Assembly (NCBI GenBank): GCA_963555705.1
Contig: OY743187.1
Coordinates: 9,686,133 to 9,750,132 of the forward strand
DNA: 64,000 nt
Reading direction: 5' to 3'
Source: Ligustrum vulgare
Taxonomy: Eukaryota; Streptophyta; Magnoliopsida; Lamiales; Oleaceae
Under the pieces are notes generated by a model. The model saw only the letters and a list, made by a program, of their open reading frames with translations, ran no database searches and had not been told where the DNA came from. Shown in pieces: positions 46,740 to 59,161 of the stretch (positions are counted from its first letter, which is position 1; every line of letters begins with the position of its first letter). The translations under genes were made by a program, and so were the position numbers.

Positions 46740-47205
46740 GATTCGAGTTTAGTAAATCAATAAATTAAGTAAAATAGTTTATAATTACTTTGTTTTAAAA
46801 ATTTAAAATCTAAATGTATGATTTGATGTAATTTTTCCTTTATGTTTTTATATCGACTGTAAATTCCTTTTTTTCCCCCTTCTTTCACGTTAAGCCCTCT
46901 TCGTATTTTACTATTTATTTTCTTGTGAAATATTAATGGTAAGAAAAATAAGAAAAATCAAGGATAATGTTATCACATGTTTTTATTTTAATCATGACAT
47001 CGGTCATAGGTTCATAGTTCCACATCATAATTACTGTTAATTTGATTGTTACCTATTATATGTGTCTCTATTATTAGTTTAAAGGCCTAAAATTGTTTAG
47101 TTTGATTGTGTTTAAAATGATTTTTAAAGACGGTGGCAGTGACAGACAGACCAATTCAAAATAAAAATTACAAAGTGTTAAAAAATAAAAAATTGAATTG
47201 GTGAA
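46740..47205. other. Intergenic, no gene seen
   Basis: AT-rich sequence between copia-2 and the tRNA. It begins with the continuation of the copia-2 target site. No motifs supported. Confidence 0.55.
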
Positions 47206-47278
47206 TGGAGATGCGGGGGATCGAACCCCGTGCCTCTCGCATGCAAAGCGAGCGCTCTACCATTTGAGCTACATCCCC
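47206..47278 (-). tRNA. tRNA-Ala (anticodon UGC)
   Basis: A 73-nt cloverleaf on the minus strand: acceptor GGGGATG pairs with CATCTCC (one G-T), the D arm is GCTC/GAGC, and the anticodon stem CTCGC/GCGAG carries loop TTTGCAT with anticodon TGC at 47243-47245. The variable loop is AGGCA and the T arm CGGGG/CCCCG has loop TTCGATC. A-box TAGCTCAAATGG and B-box GGTTCGATCC, the internal polymerase III promoters, are intact. The discriminator is A and CCA is not encoded, as expected for a nuclear gene. Nothing suggests an organellar insert. Confidence 0.97.
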
Positions 47279-47799
47279 AGGTTGTCATTGGGTTCATTAA
47301 TTAAAAATAAGTAATCTTCAATCTAGATCTTCAAACTTGAGCTAATATGTAGTGTAATTGTTGAAAAATATGTACACATATAAGAAGAAGAAATCACCAA
47401 CAATCAAGTACATTAAAAAAGGCAAATTCAGCCTAAAAGGTTATGACATAATACAAGGAATGTCCCACTTGGAATTACTAGTTTCATAACCAAAACAATG
47501 AACGGCACATAAACACAGTATATATTTGATCGATTTATATTGTTGATGATGCTCTAAAATTTAGTCAGGAGCTGATCAACAACGCTCTTATCGACTTGGC
47601 AAGAATATCACTACTAATAGCTAGTTTCAATCCAAAAACTGTGTTCCTGTTTAATATTGATAAAAATTAGATTTTTAACATATTTTGATAAAAGTTAATG
47701 AGATGTGTGGTTGAAGAGTTGTGGGTCCTATAAAACGTACAGTTAAGATTAAATGTTGATTTTGAATTTGATTAAAATCAAAATTTTAAGTGCTATCAA

Positions 47800-48472
47800 A
47801 GAGGGGATGTATTTGCAAATTGCAATAGGAATCACGTCGAGATTCTCAATGCGAAAATGGCCACGACATTTACCTTTCCAACATTTCAGTGAAAGTGAAC
47901 AAGTCTCACGGGGAAAACAAAGACATCTCCCTATTGAAGGACCTTAGTAATTTGGGTGTTACCGGGTTTAGAGTTGGCAAACCCAACTTGAAGTGTCCCT
48001 TCAAGGACCGTTATGATTTCAGTGGCTTGGGGATGAGTGTGAGGAGGGACGATTCCCATGTTACGATATCAATGTAAACCATTGAGACTCCAAGAGTGAG
48101 AGTCCTGGTAGTTGAGCTACGACTGGAGTCACAACGGTGCCAAAAGGGTTGGCAATTTTACGTACCAGCTAAGTGCAGGGCACTGAAGGAGAAGTCATTG
48201 ACTTGAACAGTGAACACTAGCCGGATTCTTGCAGGCGACGCCATTTACTCTAGCTGAAAATATACAGAAAAATTTATTCTAATTTCCATTCAAAAAATGA
48301 AATTGTACATAATAATACATTGTTTAACGTGGAAGAATTAAAAATATGCCCGATTTCCTGAGCCGGTCACATCTCTAACGCAAAAATCTTGTAAAGGAGA
48401 AGGCTAAAATGCGAAGGCAATGCAGCTGAAAGTGAGGATCACCGCGCTGAAAAGGAGAATTTGTTTCGCCAT
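47800..48472 (-). pseudogene. Germin-like protein pseudogene
   Basis: The minus-strand ATG at 48472 opens MAKQILLFSAVILTFSCIAF, a germin-type signal peptide. A TAG follows where Asp is expected in FDPSPLQDFCV. A probable intron ends with TTTTCAG near 48260, then RVNGVACKNPA. After frameshifts, VVTPVVAQLPGLSLLGVSM is not continuous, but GIVPPHTHPQATEI and VLEGTLQVGF (germin box 1, metal-binding His-x-His and Glu) are clear. GDVFVFPVRLVHF (box 2 with the last His) follows a TAG at VLQ. The C-terminal 30 or so residues are missing left of 47800. Working relatives are secreted cupin proteins with superoxide dismutase or oxalate oxidase-like activity. A TATAAAT lies at 48571-48577 on the same strand. 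Forward-strand open frames here are shadows. Confidence 0.85.
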
Positions 48473-48570
48473 TCTAAATAATCAAAAGAACTGTAAATGG
48501 AAATCAACACTATAATCAAAGAGAAAAAGAAGTGTTGCAAGTGATGAAGAATGATTCTGCTGAGCAACTT

Positions 48571-48577
48571 ATTTATA
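48571..48577 (-). promoter_or_regulatory. TATA box of the germin-like pseudogene
   Basis: The minus strand reads CTCTATAAATAAG about 100 bp before the pseudogene ATG, a normal promoter distance with a leader of about 70 bp. Confidence 0.5.
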
Positions 48578-48827
48578 GAGGATCTAGCCACTTATTAAAT
48601 CCACCCATTATTCTGGTGTCTTTTAAACCTTTTCTTCCCCGGAAGAGAATCTGAAACATGCAGTCCAAACACCGGAGAATGCTTACAACCTTCCTAAGTA
48701 CACAATACAAAATTTTGAAAAACATTTAGATAGATAGTTAATTAAATCCTTTTTCGTGAGACGTGAAACTATTGGATAAAATTCAACTTGTGGGACCAAA
48801 CATGTATAAAATAAAATGTGTGGTGCT

Positions 48828-50276
48828 TGATAGCCCAAGATAAATTAACCAAGAGAGGTGAATTTGTTTTATAAAACTTTTTCGATAAATACTCTTAAAT
48901 TGATACAATTAACCAATTATGAACAATAAATAATATTGCACAATACGAAATAAGAAATAAATACAAGTGCGATGGAAGTAAGTAAAAGGGATAAGAGAGT
49001 GCAAACGATGATTTAAGGAGGTTCAATCAACCAACGTGATCTACGTTCTCCGTTACCGAGCTCTCAGTCACGAGTAAGGCCAGATCCAATATATTGATAA
49101 CTTACAACAAGGAGTATCGAATTATTAAGTGACTTACAATAAGGAGCACTTATCTTAAGGTGACTTTACAATAAGGAGCACATATCCTTTATAATTGAGT
49201 TTTCACTAGGATCTCGAAACCATAAGCAAAATACAAATGAGAATTTTACAATTGAATAAACTCTCTTAACAAATGATATGATCAAGTCAAGTATCTTGAG
49301 AGTTTTAAGATAACACTTCAATAGATAGCAAATATTTAAAGCTCAAGTGTTTATGAAAACTTTGATAAATGATATGAGATAGTTTTGTTTGAATCAAATT
49401 TTTTCAACCAATGATCTCTCTTTCCAAATAATACTTAGTTAAGTATGAAGAGAGATATACACTTAAATAAGTGTTTGGTGATGAAGAACTAAATCAATGA
49501 TCAATAATGAAGTAAGAGTAATGAGTTTTTCTTCAAAATAGAATTCTTGATAAAGATATGAAAAGTTTTGATCAATCAAGAAATTCTTTACAATAAATGA
49601 AATAAAATGTAAAACAAACTAAGCTCAATGATTTTCAAGTAAATATGCTATCTTAATTGCTCTTGTAGTTGTTGAAATTGAATGCAAGAGAAATAACTAT
49701 TTATAAATCAAGAAAATGAGCCGCGGGAACTTTCGGTCGATCAATTCAACACTTTTGGTCCACTAAAAGTTCAAAACTAGCTGTTATACTATTTGAGCCG
49801 TTAGACTTTCGGTGGAGCAAACAATTTCGGTCGATCATATTTTCAGTCGATCAATGGACTTTCGGTCAACCAAAATAATAAATTTTGGAATTTCTTATTT
49901 TTATATCAAAAAGTTTATTTTTCCAAAATTTATTTCATGTTATGATTTGAAAAATCATTTTTATGCAAGTAATGATTTTTAAAAATATTTTTGAACTTTA
50001 TGAACTTGCTAAAAATTGATGAGTCGATACTTTTACAAATAAGTTGAAATTTTCCAACATAAATCTTTTAAATCTCTAATCTTCGGTTTTCGACGATCTT
50101 GTTCACTTCAAATCTCTTTTATGATTGCTTTGTACTTCAATGGATGACGATTTTGATCTCGGAGTATTCAAATGACACATATATGATAAAACTCAAGAAT
50201 CGAAACCATTAGTAATATAAGAGATCTTGTTTTTTATAATCAAAACAATATATACGTGAATAATCATAGGTCAACA
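48828..50276 (-). mobile_element. Solo LTR (SIRE/Maximus-like) inside the copia-3 5' LTR
   Basis: Flanked by GTGCT on both sides (48823-48827 and 50277-50281). On the minus strand it runs from TGTTGACCTATGATTATTCA to TTGGGCTATCA. The TGTTGACC opening and the region with GGTGAATTTG near the other end resemble SIRE/Maximus copia LTRs. No internal genes; the length (1449 bp) fits one LTR left after LTR-LTR recombination. Confidence 0.65.
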
Positions 50277-50689
50277 GTGCTATCTTAAAGTTTTAGTCAA
50301 TAAAGTGATCTACTAAAGATTATTCAGGACTAATGGGTATTAAGTGTCGTGAGATTAAAGTATAGAGACGGCTACAATGTTTTAAATTGATGAGGGGCCA
50401 ATTTAAAACATTGAAATACGATAACTGTCATGCAGTTATTTATACAGGTCATGGTCCCCAATTGAGTGTGACTTTTCATAATTCTCTGCATCCCCATCAA
50501 CAGAGAAGAAACTAAGGAGAAAACCAAGAATCGGTTAGAAGACTATAACCCCCGTTTGATCAATCAAAATAATGGATTCAGGTACGATTCCGCTTCAGTC
50601 TCGATCTTGATAATTACAGCATGACGTTCTTGGGTTTTAGATGAATAATCATCTATGTTAAAGTATTTATAACAAGTGGTATCAAAGCC

Positions 50690-52110
50690 ACCTTCATGTT
50701 GAATTATCAAATCTTTATACGTGTGCATATGAAATATATTTTCTAACGAGTTTAATATGCATTCAGTTTGCTGCCGTGATTTTGGATATATGAGTTTGGG
50801 TTTCAAGTTTCAACCAATCGATCTTTCTCTGTGTGCAAATATGCAAATAATGTTGGATTTCGAATATTGATGTATATACATATTTGTCGATTTTCTCATG
50901 AATTCAATCGGTTGATTTTGAATATGTAAAATCTGGTTTTCGAAAATAGTATATTGGGATCTGATTTTTGATATATTATGCACGATTTTATCAAATCAGA
51001 GTATGAATTGTAGTGTATGTTGATGTTGAGATCGGTGTGTGAATTCGGTTGGAGATGGGACGCCATGTATTGCGTGCGACGGATTGCAGCGCCGCATAAC
51101 GCTGTGTTCTGGGTTGCTGCGCCGGAGATGGCGCTGCAGGCGGTTGATGGCGCCATGTTTTCCTGGCTTGGGCGCAGCGGCTAGGATTTGCAACCCTAGC
51201 TGTTACGATTTTAGTTCAGGGGCCTCATTCGGAAAATTGAAGTTTTGAGGGGCTAATTTGCAATTTACGAAATTGGTTTATTTAACTCCTGATCCTCCAA
51301 TTTTGTTTTAAATATTATTTAAAACCTTAAGGTTAACAAATCTTTTAAGTTGGCCCTTCGGTCTTCTGAATTTACAAAACCAGCCCCTACAATATGAAAT
51401 CATTTAAGTTGGTTTTTTAAAGTTCTGAATTTCACGATTCAGTCCCTAAAGTTTCAAATTTTAATAAATTGGCCACTAAAGTTTGGAAAAATTGCAATTT
51501 AGTCCTTCAAGCTTAAAATCTTTAATAATTGGCCATTCAAGTTTAATTAAATTACAATTTAACCCTCCAACTTAATGATTACTTAATCTTAAAGCATTGA
51601 ATTTCATAATTCAAATTCTAAAGTCTTAAATATATGCAAAACAGTCAATCCAGGTTCAAGTATTGGTACGACAGACTCTTTTGAGAAATATAACATTTCA
51701 GAGTGAATTAGTTGAAGCAACATGTTGCCAAACAACATCTCTTGTGGAAATTAATTAACTTAGAATATTAGAAGGTTTTGTGTGTGTGTTGTTCATGCGG
51801 ATATTGATCGGCCCAAAGGAATGTCAATGTTTGTCTCGAATTTCACATGCACCTGTGGTGATAAACACGTGACGATTATTTAGTTTAACGTGTAATCAAT
51901 AAATCGGTCCAAAGAAAAGTTTATTGGTTGACATGTCTTATTGTCAGTGCTTGATTGCTACATCGAGAGTACCACTTACAAGTCAATATTTTTGTCCAAA
52001 GACTAAATGTTGATGTTATGCTGGGTATCTTGTGATGGGCCTTACCATTATTTAAAATTATTATTTGCATAATAAAGTACTAATGTAAGCTATTTTCATC
52101 TTCTTCTCTA
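50690..52110 (+). other. copia-3 leader with GC-rich patch and TTTAGTCC-type repeats
   Basis: At 51050-51190 is a GC-rich patch (GCAGCGCCGCAT, GGCGCTGCAGGCGG). After it, 51240-51570 contains a loose tandem repeat built on AATTGCAATTTAGTCCTTCA and TTGGCCACTAAAGTTT-like words. No convincing frame. The gag start follows near 52110. Confidence 0.55.
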
Positions 52111-54690
52111 TACATTTAATTCATCTGCTACCACAATATCTGCAAATGTTAATTCAATCCCCATGCTTAATGGGTCAAACTTCAAGGATTGGAAAGAGAA
52201 TGCTCTAATTGTTCTCGGCTGCATGGATCTCGACCTTGCTCTCAGGGTTGAGCAACCGACTTCTCTTACGGATGCAAGTTCACCTGATGAAAGGAGGAAC
52301 TTTGAGAAGGGGTAAATCTTAAATCGCATGAGTCTGATGATCATTAAGCGCGGAATTCCGGAAGCCTTTAGGGGTGCAGTATCTGAGAAGGTAACTAATG
52401 CCAAGGAATTCCTTGCCGAACTTGAAAAGTGTTTTGCGAAAAACGATAAGACTGAAACAAACACGCTTCTGCAAAGCATGATTTCAATGAAGTATAGAGG
52501 TAAGGGGAACATAAGGGAGTACGTCATGCAAATGTCTCATATTGCTTCAAAACTTAAGGCACTAAAGCTCGACTTGTCTGATGACTTGCTCATGCATTTA
52601 GTATTGATATCACTTCCTACACATTTCAGTCAGTTTAAGGTCAGTTACAACTGTCAAAGGGAGAAATGAACTCTAAATGAGCTCATTTCATATTTTGTGC
52701 AAAGAGGAAGAAAGGTTGAAGTAGGATAGAAATGAAATTGCTAACTTGGCAAGCACCTTTAAGGATAAGGGCAAGAAAAGAAAAACAGAATATGAAGCTG
52801 CTAAGGGTTCAAATCAAAAAAAGCTACATGAAGACAAAGAGGATTGTTTCTTTTGTCAGAAACCTGGACATTTAAAGAAGGATTGTACCAAATATAACGC
52901 TTAGCGTGCAAAGAAAGGTACATTTCTTAATTTGGTATGTTCTGAGGTTAATTTAGCTTCAGTACCTAGAAACATTTGGTGGTTAGATTCTGGTGCTACT
53001 ACTCACATATGTGTTTCTATACAGGGTTGTCTGTTCTGCTGAAAGCCAAATGATGCTGAAGGATCTTTGTGGGCGATGAAAAATTGGTGGAAATTGAAGC
53101 AATAGGCACTTTTAGGTTATTGTTGGAAACTGGTTATTATTTGGATTTGAAAGACACTTTTTTTGTACCGTCATTTAGACTGAATTTGATTTCTATATCC
53201 TTATTGGACAAATTTTGGTATTATTGTTCTTTTGGAGATTGTCAATTTAGTCTTTCTTTAAATTCAACTATTGTTGGTACTGGTTCATTATGTTCATATG
53301 ATAACTTATATTTGCTTGATACTATTGCGTCATATAATGAAACCTTGCATGTGGAATCATGTGGCACTAAGCGAAAATTAATTAAAGAAAATTCGGCAAA
53401 ATTATGGCACAAGTGCTTAGGTCACATCTCAAAAACTAGAGTTGAACGACTTGTGTCAGATAGCATTTTGGATTCCCTCGACTTTACGGACTTTGATGTT
53501 TATATTGATTGTGTCAAGGGAAAACAGACCAAAACAAAGATTAGGTGCCAATAGAACTTCGGACGTCTTAGAATTGATACACACAGATATTTGTGGACCA
53601 TTCCCTACGACTTCATGGAATGGTCAACAATATTTTATATCATTCATTGATGATTACTCACGTTATGGACATCTATATCTTATTCATGAAAAGTCTGAGT
53701 CACTGGACATGTACAAGGCTTTCAAAGTTGAAGTTGAGAATCAACTGAACAAGAGGATTAAAGGCTTTAGGTCTACTCGTGGTGGTGAGTACTACGGCAG
53801 ATATGACGGTTCAGGTGAACGTCCAGGATCATTTGCTAAATTCCTAGAGGAATGTGGAATCGTCCCACAGTACACCATGCTAGTTTCTCCTAGCATGAAT
53901 GGTGTAGCTGAAAGACGAAACAGAACTCTTAAGGATATGGTAATGAGTATGATTAGTCATTCCACTTTACCAAAATCACTCTGGGGAGAAGCATTAAAGA
54001 TTGCGGCTTATATTCTGAATAGAGTACAAACTAAAGTTGCTGCTAAAACACCTTATGAGCTTTGGATAGACAGAAAACCTAGTCTAAAGCATTTCTACAT
54101 TTGGGGATGTCCGGATGAGACTAGGCCTTATAGGCTGCATGAAAATAAATTGGACTCCAAAACTGTATGCAGCTACTTTATTGGTTATTCTCAGCGATCA
54201 AGGGGCTACAAATTTTATAATCCCACTCTTAAGTCAATTTTTGAAATGGGAACTGCAACATTTTTTAGGATGTTGAGTTTGGGGGGAGAAATAAGGTTAG
54301 AGACATTGTCTTTGAGGAAGAAGCTGAGGAATGATCAATTTCGATCCCTACGATTACTTTTGACAATGTGCAGGTTTCTATACCTGTCATTGATCAAGAA
54401 GTATATTCGGAATCTCAGCATGATAATGTTGAAGAACCTCTCATCCAAAATGAGGTAATCATTCCAGAAGTACAACCTCAACAACCAATACCATTAAGGA
54501 GATCCACTCAAGAAAATAAAATTGTTATTTCGGATGATTTTATAGTATTTCTCAGAGAACATGAGGAAAATAATGGAATGGTGGAATATGATCCAATCAA
54601 TTTCCATCAGGCCATGAAGGGTTCTAACTCTCAAAAGTGGATTAATACCATGAATGAGGAGTATAAGTCTATGCAAGATAATAAAGTTTG
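52110..54690 (+). pseudogene. copia-3 gag, protease and integrase (broken)
   Basis: Gag reads MLNGSNFKDWKENALIVLGC, then SLMIIKRGIPEAFRG and a long intact run to NCQREK. A zinc knuckle CFFCQKPGHLKKDC lies at about 52847-52888. Protease shows WWLDSGATTHIC (about 52980). Integrase reads [46 protein letters not shown] and [11 protein letters not shown]. Stops occur at about 52314, 52667 and 52900, and the frame shifts near 53035 and 53550. The second catalytic Asp of integrase is replaced ([10 protein letters not shown]). Reverse transcriptase begins with WINTMNEEYKSMQDNKVWD and is cut at 54695. Confidence 0.88.
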
Positions 54691-54694
54691 GGAT

Positions 54695-57208
54695 TGTAGC
54701 GCCCCGAGTTCTGAATACCCGGTTGACCACCTCATCGTCTAGTCTAACCTTTGGAATAATAATTTAGCGGAAGAAATAGCTGAAATTCATTTTTGGCAAC
54801 ATTAAATAAATTGTAATGGTCGATAAAATTTGAAAACATTTATGAAATCATTCAAAATAATAAATCGAACCATTAATATTACAAAACATTTGGTGATGTC
54901 ATAAATTCTCAAATAATTGAAAATCTCAAAAATATTCAACGTTTGGAAATACGGATCATCAAAATAAGATTTTCGATTATTTAATGACTATTGTCACAAT
55001 CGTCCATCACTTGACACCTTCTCCAAAATCTGCAAATATTGTTAAAATAGGAATGAGCATTTCATAGAAATACTCAGTAGACTTATCACCAATTAATTAA
55101 TCTACATTATAATTGAACACATAAATGCAGGCTCTTTAGAAATCATAGGGTATGGGTAGTCTCTTCTCGTGCATTAAAGCACATGGCTTATCTTTGAAAA
55201 ATCATAGGCTCTTTAAAATCATCGGGTGTGGGTAGTCTCGTCTCGTGCACTTAAAGCACGTAAGTTATGCATAACATCATCATTTATCTTGCAAGATATT
55301 CTCTTCTTTCTTTCTCATGCATAAAAGCATATAAATTATGACAAGCATAACAACATAAATATTTTCAAAGAAATATATTCTCGTCTCTTTTTATAAAAAT
55401 GACTTTCACATAAGTCACATAACATACACATTCACATGCAATCATAATTTAAATCAATTAATAGGGGCGAGTCTACCTTAAACTTAACGAGTGTGGTTGA
55501 GCGGGAATGACTTCAATCTTTTAAATCTCCGTACGCCTCGTCTAGCCAATTAAATAAATAAGTTAAATTAGTCTTTTGAAATTTATAGTTTAAAATGATA
55601 AATAAAATTTAGGGACTGAAATTGCTGATTTGAAAGTTGGGGGACTAAAATGAATACTTTTAAACTTTGGGGACTAAAATGAAATTTTTCGAAACTTTCA
55701 GGACTCGAATAAAATGCTATTAAAATATCCAGGCTGAAATAATCAGATTTTTACTTTAAAGGATAGAGTTTTAAAATATTTGAACTCATGGGCTAAAATG
55801 AAACATTTGGAACTTTGGGGACTAAATTGGAAATTTTCAAAACTTGGGTTGAAGCTCAAAACAGATATTAAACTGTAGGGATTGAAATAATTGATTTTTA
55901 AAAATGAAGGGAGTGTTTAAAACTATTTAAAAACCAAAGGGACTGAAATAATTAGTTTTAAATCCAAAAGGACTGAAATACATAACTTAAAACTTGAAGG
56001 ACTATGGTGCAATTTCCAAAAAATCAGAATTATTAAAACAACATTTACCATTCTCTCTCTCTCTGGTTCACGCAGAGGAGAAGGAGGTGTGACCGGCCCT
56101 CGCAAGTCCGGTCTCCAACCGGCGAAACGCCGACGCAGGGTGGCGGCGAACGGCGTCAAGGAAAAATGGTTCAGATTTTAGGGATTTGGTGCGAGTGGGA
56201 TGCAAAAACCGAGGTCCAATGAGGCACTGGAGGTTCGGATTTTTCGGCGAAGAACTTGAGGTAGGTAATGGATAAATTTCTTGATCTTCTTGGGTTTTGG
56301 TTTGATTTTGGAAATGGGTTTAGGGAGGTTGTGGTTGTGTTGGTTGGCGGCGGATATGGTAGTGTTTTGGGTTGGTCTCGCAGGCGGTGGTGGCTGTTTT
56401 GGTTTGGATTGTGCAGTGGAGCTTGGTGCAGGCGGTTCAGTGTGGTGATGATGATGATGATTCGGATGGTGAGGTGGATTGGAGCTCGCATGCGGTGGTT
56501 CAAGGTGAAATGGAGATGGAGGTGGTGGTTATTGTCGGGTTTGGATTTGAGGTTCAGTTTGGGTGATGGTGGCAGTCGGTAGCTGACCACGGTGGTGGTG
56601 GTTGTGGTGCTTGACTGGAATTATGCAACAGGCAGTCGATGGTGGCTAATGATGGTTTGGAGGTAGCGGATGTGGTGGTGTTGCAAATGGTGAGGTTGAA
56701 GCTCAAGGTTACCTGGCTGTGGGAGGAGGCTGGAATGGAGTTGAAGCTGGTTGCTGGAACTCAGTGTCTAGTTTGTACAGAGGGAGAGAGGATGGTGATG
56801 AATAATGGAGTGAGTTGTGTAGTGTGTATGAGAGTTTGATAGGGTATGAGATTGATGTTGTTGGTGGAGGTATGGGTTTATTAGGTATTATGGAAATTTT
56901 GACAAGCAAGACACGGATTTCGAGAAAATAATACGCGTGAATTCAACTGGGTCAAAAAATGAAACTGATAAAATGAGCTTAACGAAATTTGAAATTTTAA
57001 AAGGATTTTGAAAAGAGTAAAATAAATAAATAAAATAATATAATTTTAGAAACTCGAAATTTATTTAAAATTGAATTTGACTCGATATTTCTCGACTCGG
57101 TTAGACGAATTCATCGTGACTTTAAATTAAAAATGGGTGAGATCGCAGCGGCACGTTTTCATAATTTAAAATAATTATTTAGTGCGTAAAAATTTCTTGG
57201 TCGCTACA
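54695..57208 (-). mobile_element. Solo Ty3/gypsy (Tekay/Del-like) LTR inside copia-3 reverse transcriptase
   Basis: The plus strand runs from TGTAGCGCCCCGAG to GGTCGCTACA; on the minus strand it opens TGTAGCGACCAAGAAATTTT, a Tekay/Del-type start. The flanks GGGAT (54690-54694) and GGGGT (57209-57213) are a 5-bp duplication with one change. Removing the insert restores the frame NKVWD-LVPLPEGVKPIGC. It contains a tandem duplication of about 75 bp near 55130-55260, periodic GGGACTAAAATG-like words (55610-56020) and a G-rich stretch (56260-56760). Open frames inside (56268-56590) look like low-complexity artefacts. About 2.5 kb with no genes means a solo LTR. Confidence 0.8.
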
Positions 57209-58690
57209 GGGGTCTTGTCCCATTACCAGAAGGTGTAAAGCCCATTGGTTGTAAATGGATTTTTAAAACCAAGAGGGATTTGAAAGGTAATGTGGAAAGA
57301 TATAAGGCTCGTCTTGTAGCTAAATACTTTACACAAAAGGAAGGTATTGACTTCAAGGAGACTCTGTTCGGTTTCAACGAATGACTCTTTCAGGACAGTC
57401 ATGACACTTGTTGCACATTTTGACCTTGAGTTACATCAGATGGATGTTAAGATGGCGTTTCTCAATGGAGACATGGATGAGACGATCTATATGATGCAAC
57501 CAGAAAACTTCGTGTTAGGAGACTCGGAGAACATGGTTTGCAAATTAAAGAAATCTAGCTATGACCTCAAGCAAGCTTTTCGTCAATGGTACTACAAATT
57601 TCATCAAGTGATTATCTCTTTTGGTTTTGAGATAAATGTTGTTGATGATTGTGTATATCACAAGTTCGGTGGAAGTAAGTATATTTTCCTGGTTTTGTAT
57701 GTTGATGACATATTGCTTGCCACTAATGATATATGCGTGTTGCACGAAACCAAGAGTTTTTTATCAAAGAATTTTGAGATGAAAGATCTTGGGGACGCCT
57801 TTTTTGTATTAGGGATTCAAATACACCGGGACCGCTCTCGGGGTATTCTTGGATTGTTACAAAAGAGTTATATCGATAAAGTTCTTAAAAGGTTTGGCAT
57901 GCAGTATAGTAAACCAGGGGACACCCTTGTTGCTAAGGAAGACAAATTTAGTCTCAATCAGTGCCCGAAAAATAATCTTGAAGTTGAGAAAATGCAGAAT
58001 ATTCCCTATGCATCAGCTGTTGGGAGTCTGATGTATGTTCAAGTTTGTACACGTCTAGACATAGCATTCATTGTTGGAATGCTGGGCATTTATTTAAGTA
58101 ACCCTGTGATGGATCGTTGGAAAGCAGCAAAAAGGGTTATGAGGTACTTGAAGAGAACAAGAGATTGCATGCTTACATACAGCAGATCGGATCAGTTAGA
58201 GATCGTAGGGTACTCCGATTCTGATTTTGCGGGATGCCAAGATCGTAGAAGATCCACATCAGGCTACGTATACTTGCTAGCTGGAGGAGTCATTTCTTGG
58301 AGGAGTGCTAAGCAGACACTCATAGCTTCTTCCACTATGGCAGCAGAATTTGTAGCTTGTTATGAGGCATCTAATCATGGGATATGACTTCGAAATTTTG
58401 TCACTGGGCTGTGCATTCTGAATGGAATTGAAAGATCATTAAAGTTATATTGTGACAATAACTTTACAGTGCTTTGTTCCAATAACAACAAGAGTTCAAC
58501 TTAGTCAAAATATATTGACATTAAGTTCCTTGTTGTGAAGGAAATGTTAAAAAGTGGACAGATTTCCATAGAGCATATTGGCACAAACTCTATGATTGCT
58601 GATCCGCTTACTAAGAGATTACCACCCAAGGTCTTTCATGAGCACACTGCTCGTATGAGTGTTGTATGTCTTGAGGATATCATGTTTTAG
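57209..58690 (+). pseudogene. copia-3 reverse transcriptase and RNase H (broken)
   Basis: Continues from 54694: KPIGCKWIFKTKRDLKGNVE, then a frameshift near 57360, then LELHQMDVKMAFLNGDMDE and the active-site LVLYVDDILLATND (about 57690). FEMKDLGDAFFVLGIQIHRD, YASAVGSLMYVQVCTR, VGYSDSDFAG and SSTMAAEFVACYEAS follow. A TGA at 58385 and a TAG at 58501 break RNase H, which ends with SMIADPLTKRLPPKVF near 58620. The reverse transcriptase active site is retained but the polyprotein is dead. Confidence 0.9.
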
Positions 58691-59161
58691 TGGGAGTTTG
58701 TATTTTGGTTGCTTTATGTTTGGTTTTGGACACATTTTTGTATTTGGATAATTTTTTGTACAGAAATAAAGTATTCGGTTCAGTCTACTATATTGCATTA
58801 TGTTTGGTATTGATCTCATCTAAGGAATAAAGTCGGACCAATTGAAAATAGACATGTTTAGATCACATAGCATGTAATTTTCATATTACACTCTCATGAT
58901 TGATCTATGTCATTTGGTTGTATTGGTATACGTGGCCATTGATGTATTTAGTTACGATTAATGTAACGAAAATCGCTTTGATCCTATATTGATATGACTG
59001 ATGGACGAGATTGTTTTGAAATACCCTTAATAATGATAGCAAAATTTTGAGTTAATAAAGTTGTGCACATTTGTAAGGATACATGTATGGCTCAGTGGGA
59101 GATTGTTGGATAAAATTCAACTTGTGGGGCCAAACATATATAAAATAAAATGTGTGGTGCT

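Noticed and set aside
47753..48077. Forward-strand open frames with apparently good protein sequence
   Set aside because: They are the antisense of the germin-like pseudogene, which explains the sequence better on the minus strand.
56171..56590. Open frames of 104 and 139 residues on opposite strands
   Set aside because: Low-complexity Gly/Trp/Val or His/Pro/Asn composition inside the solo gypsy LTR; reading on both strands reflects a G-rich stretch, not genes.
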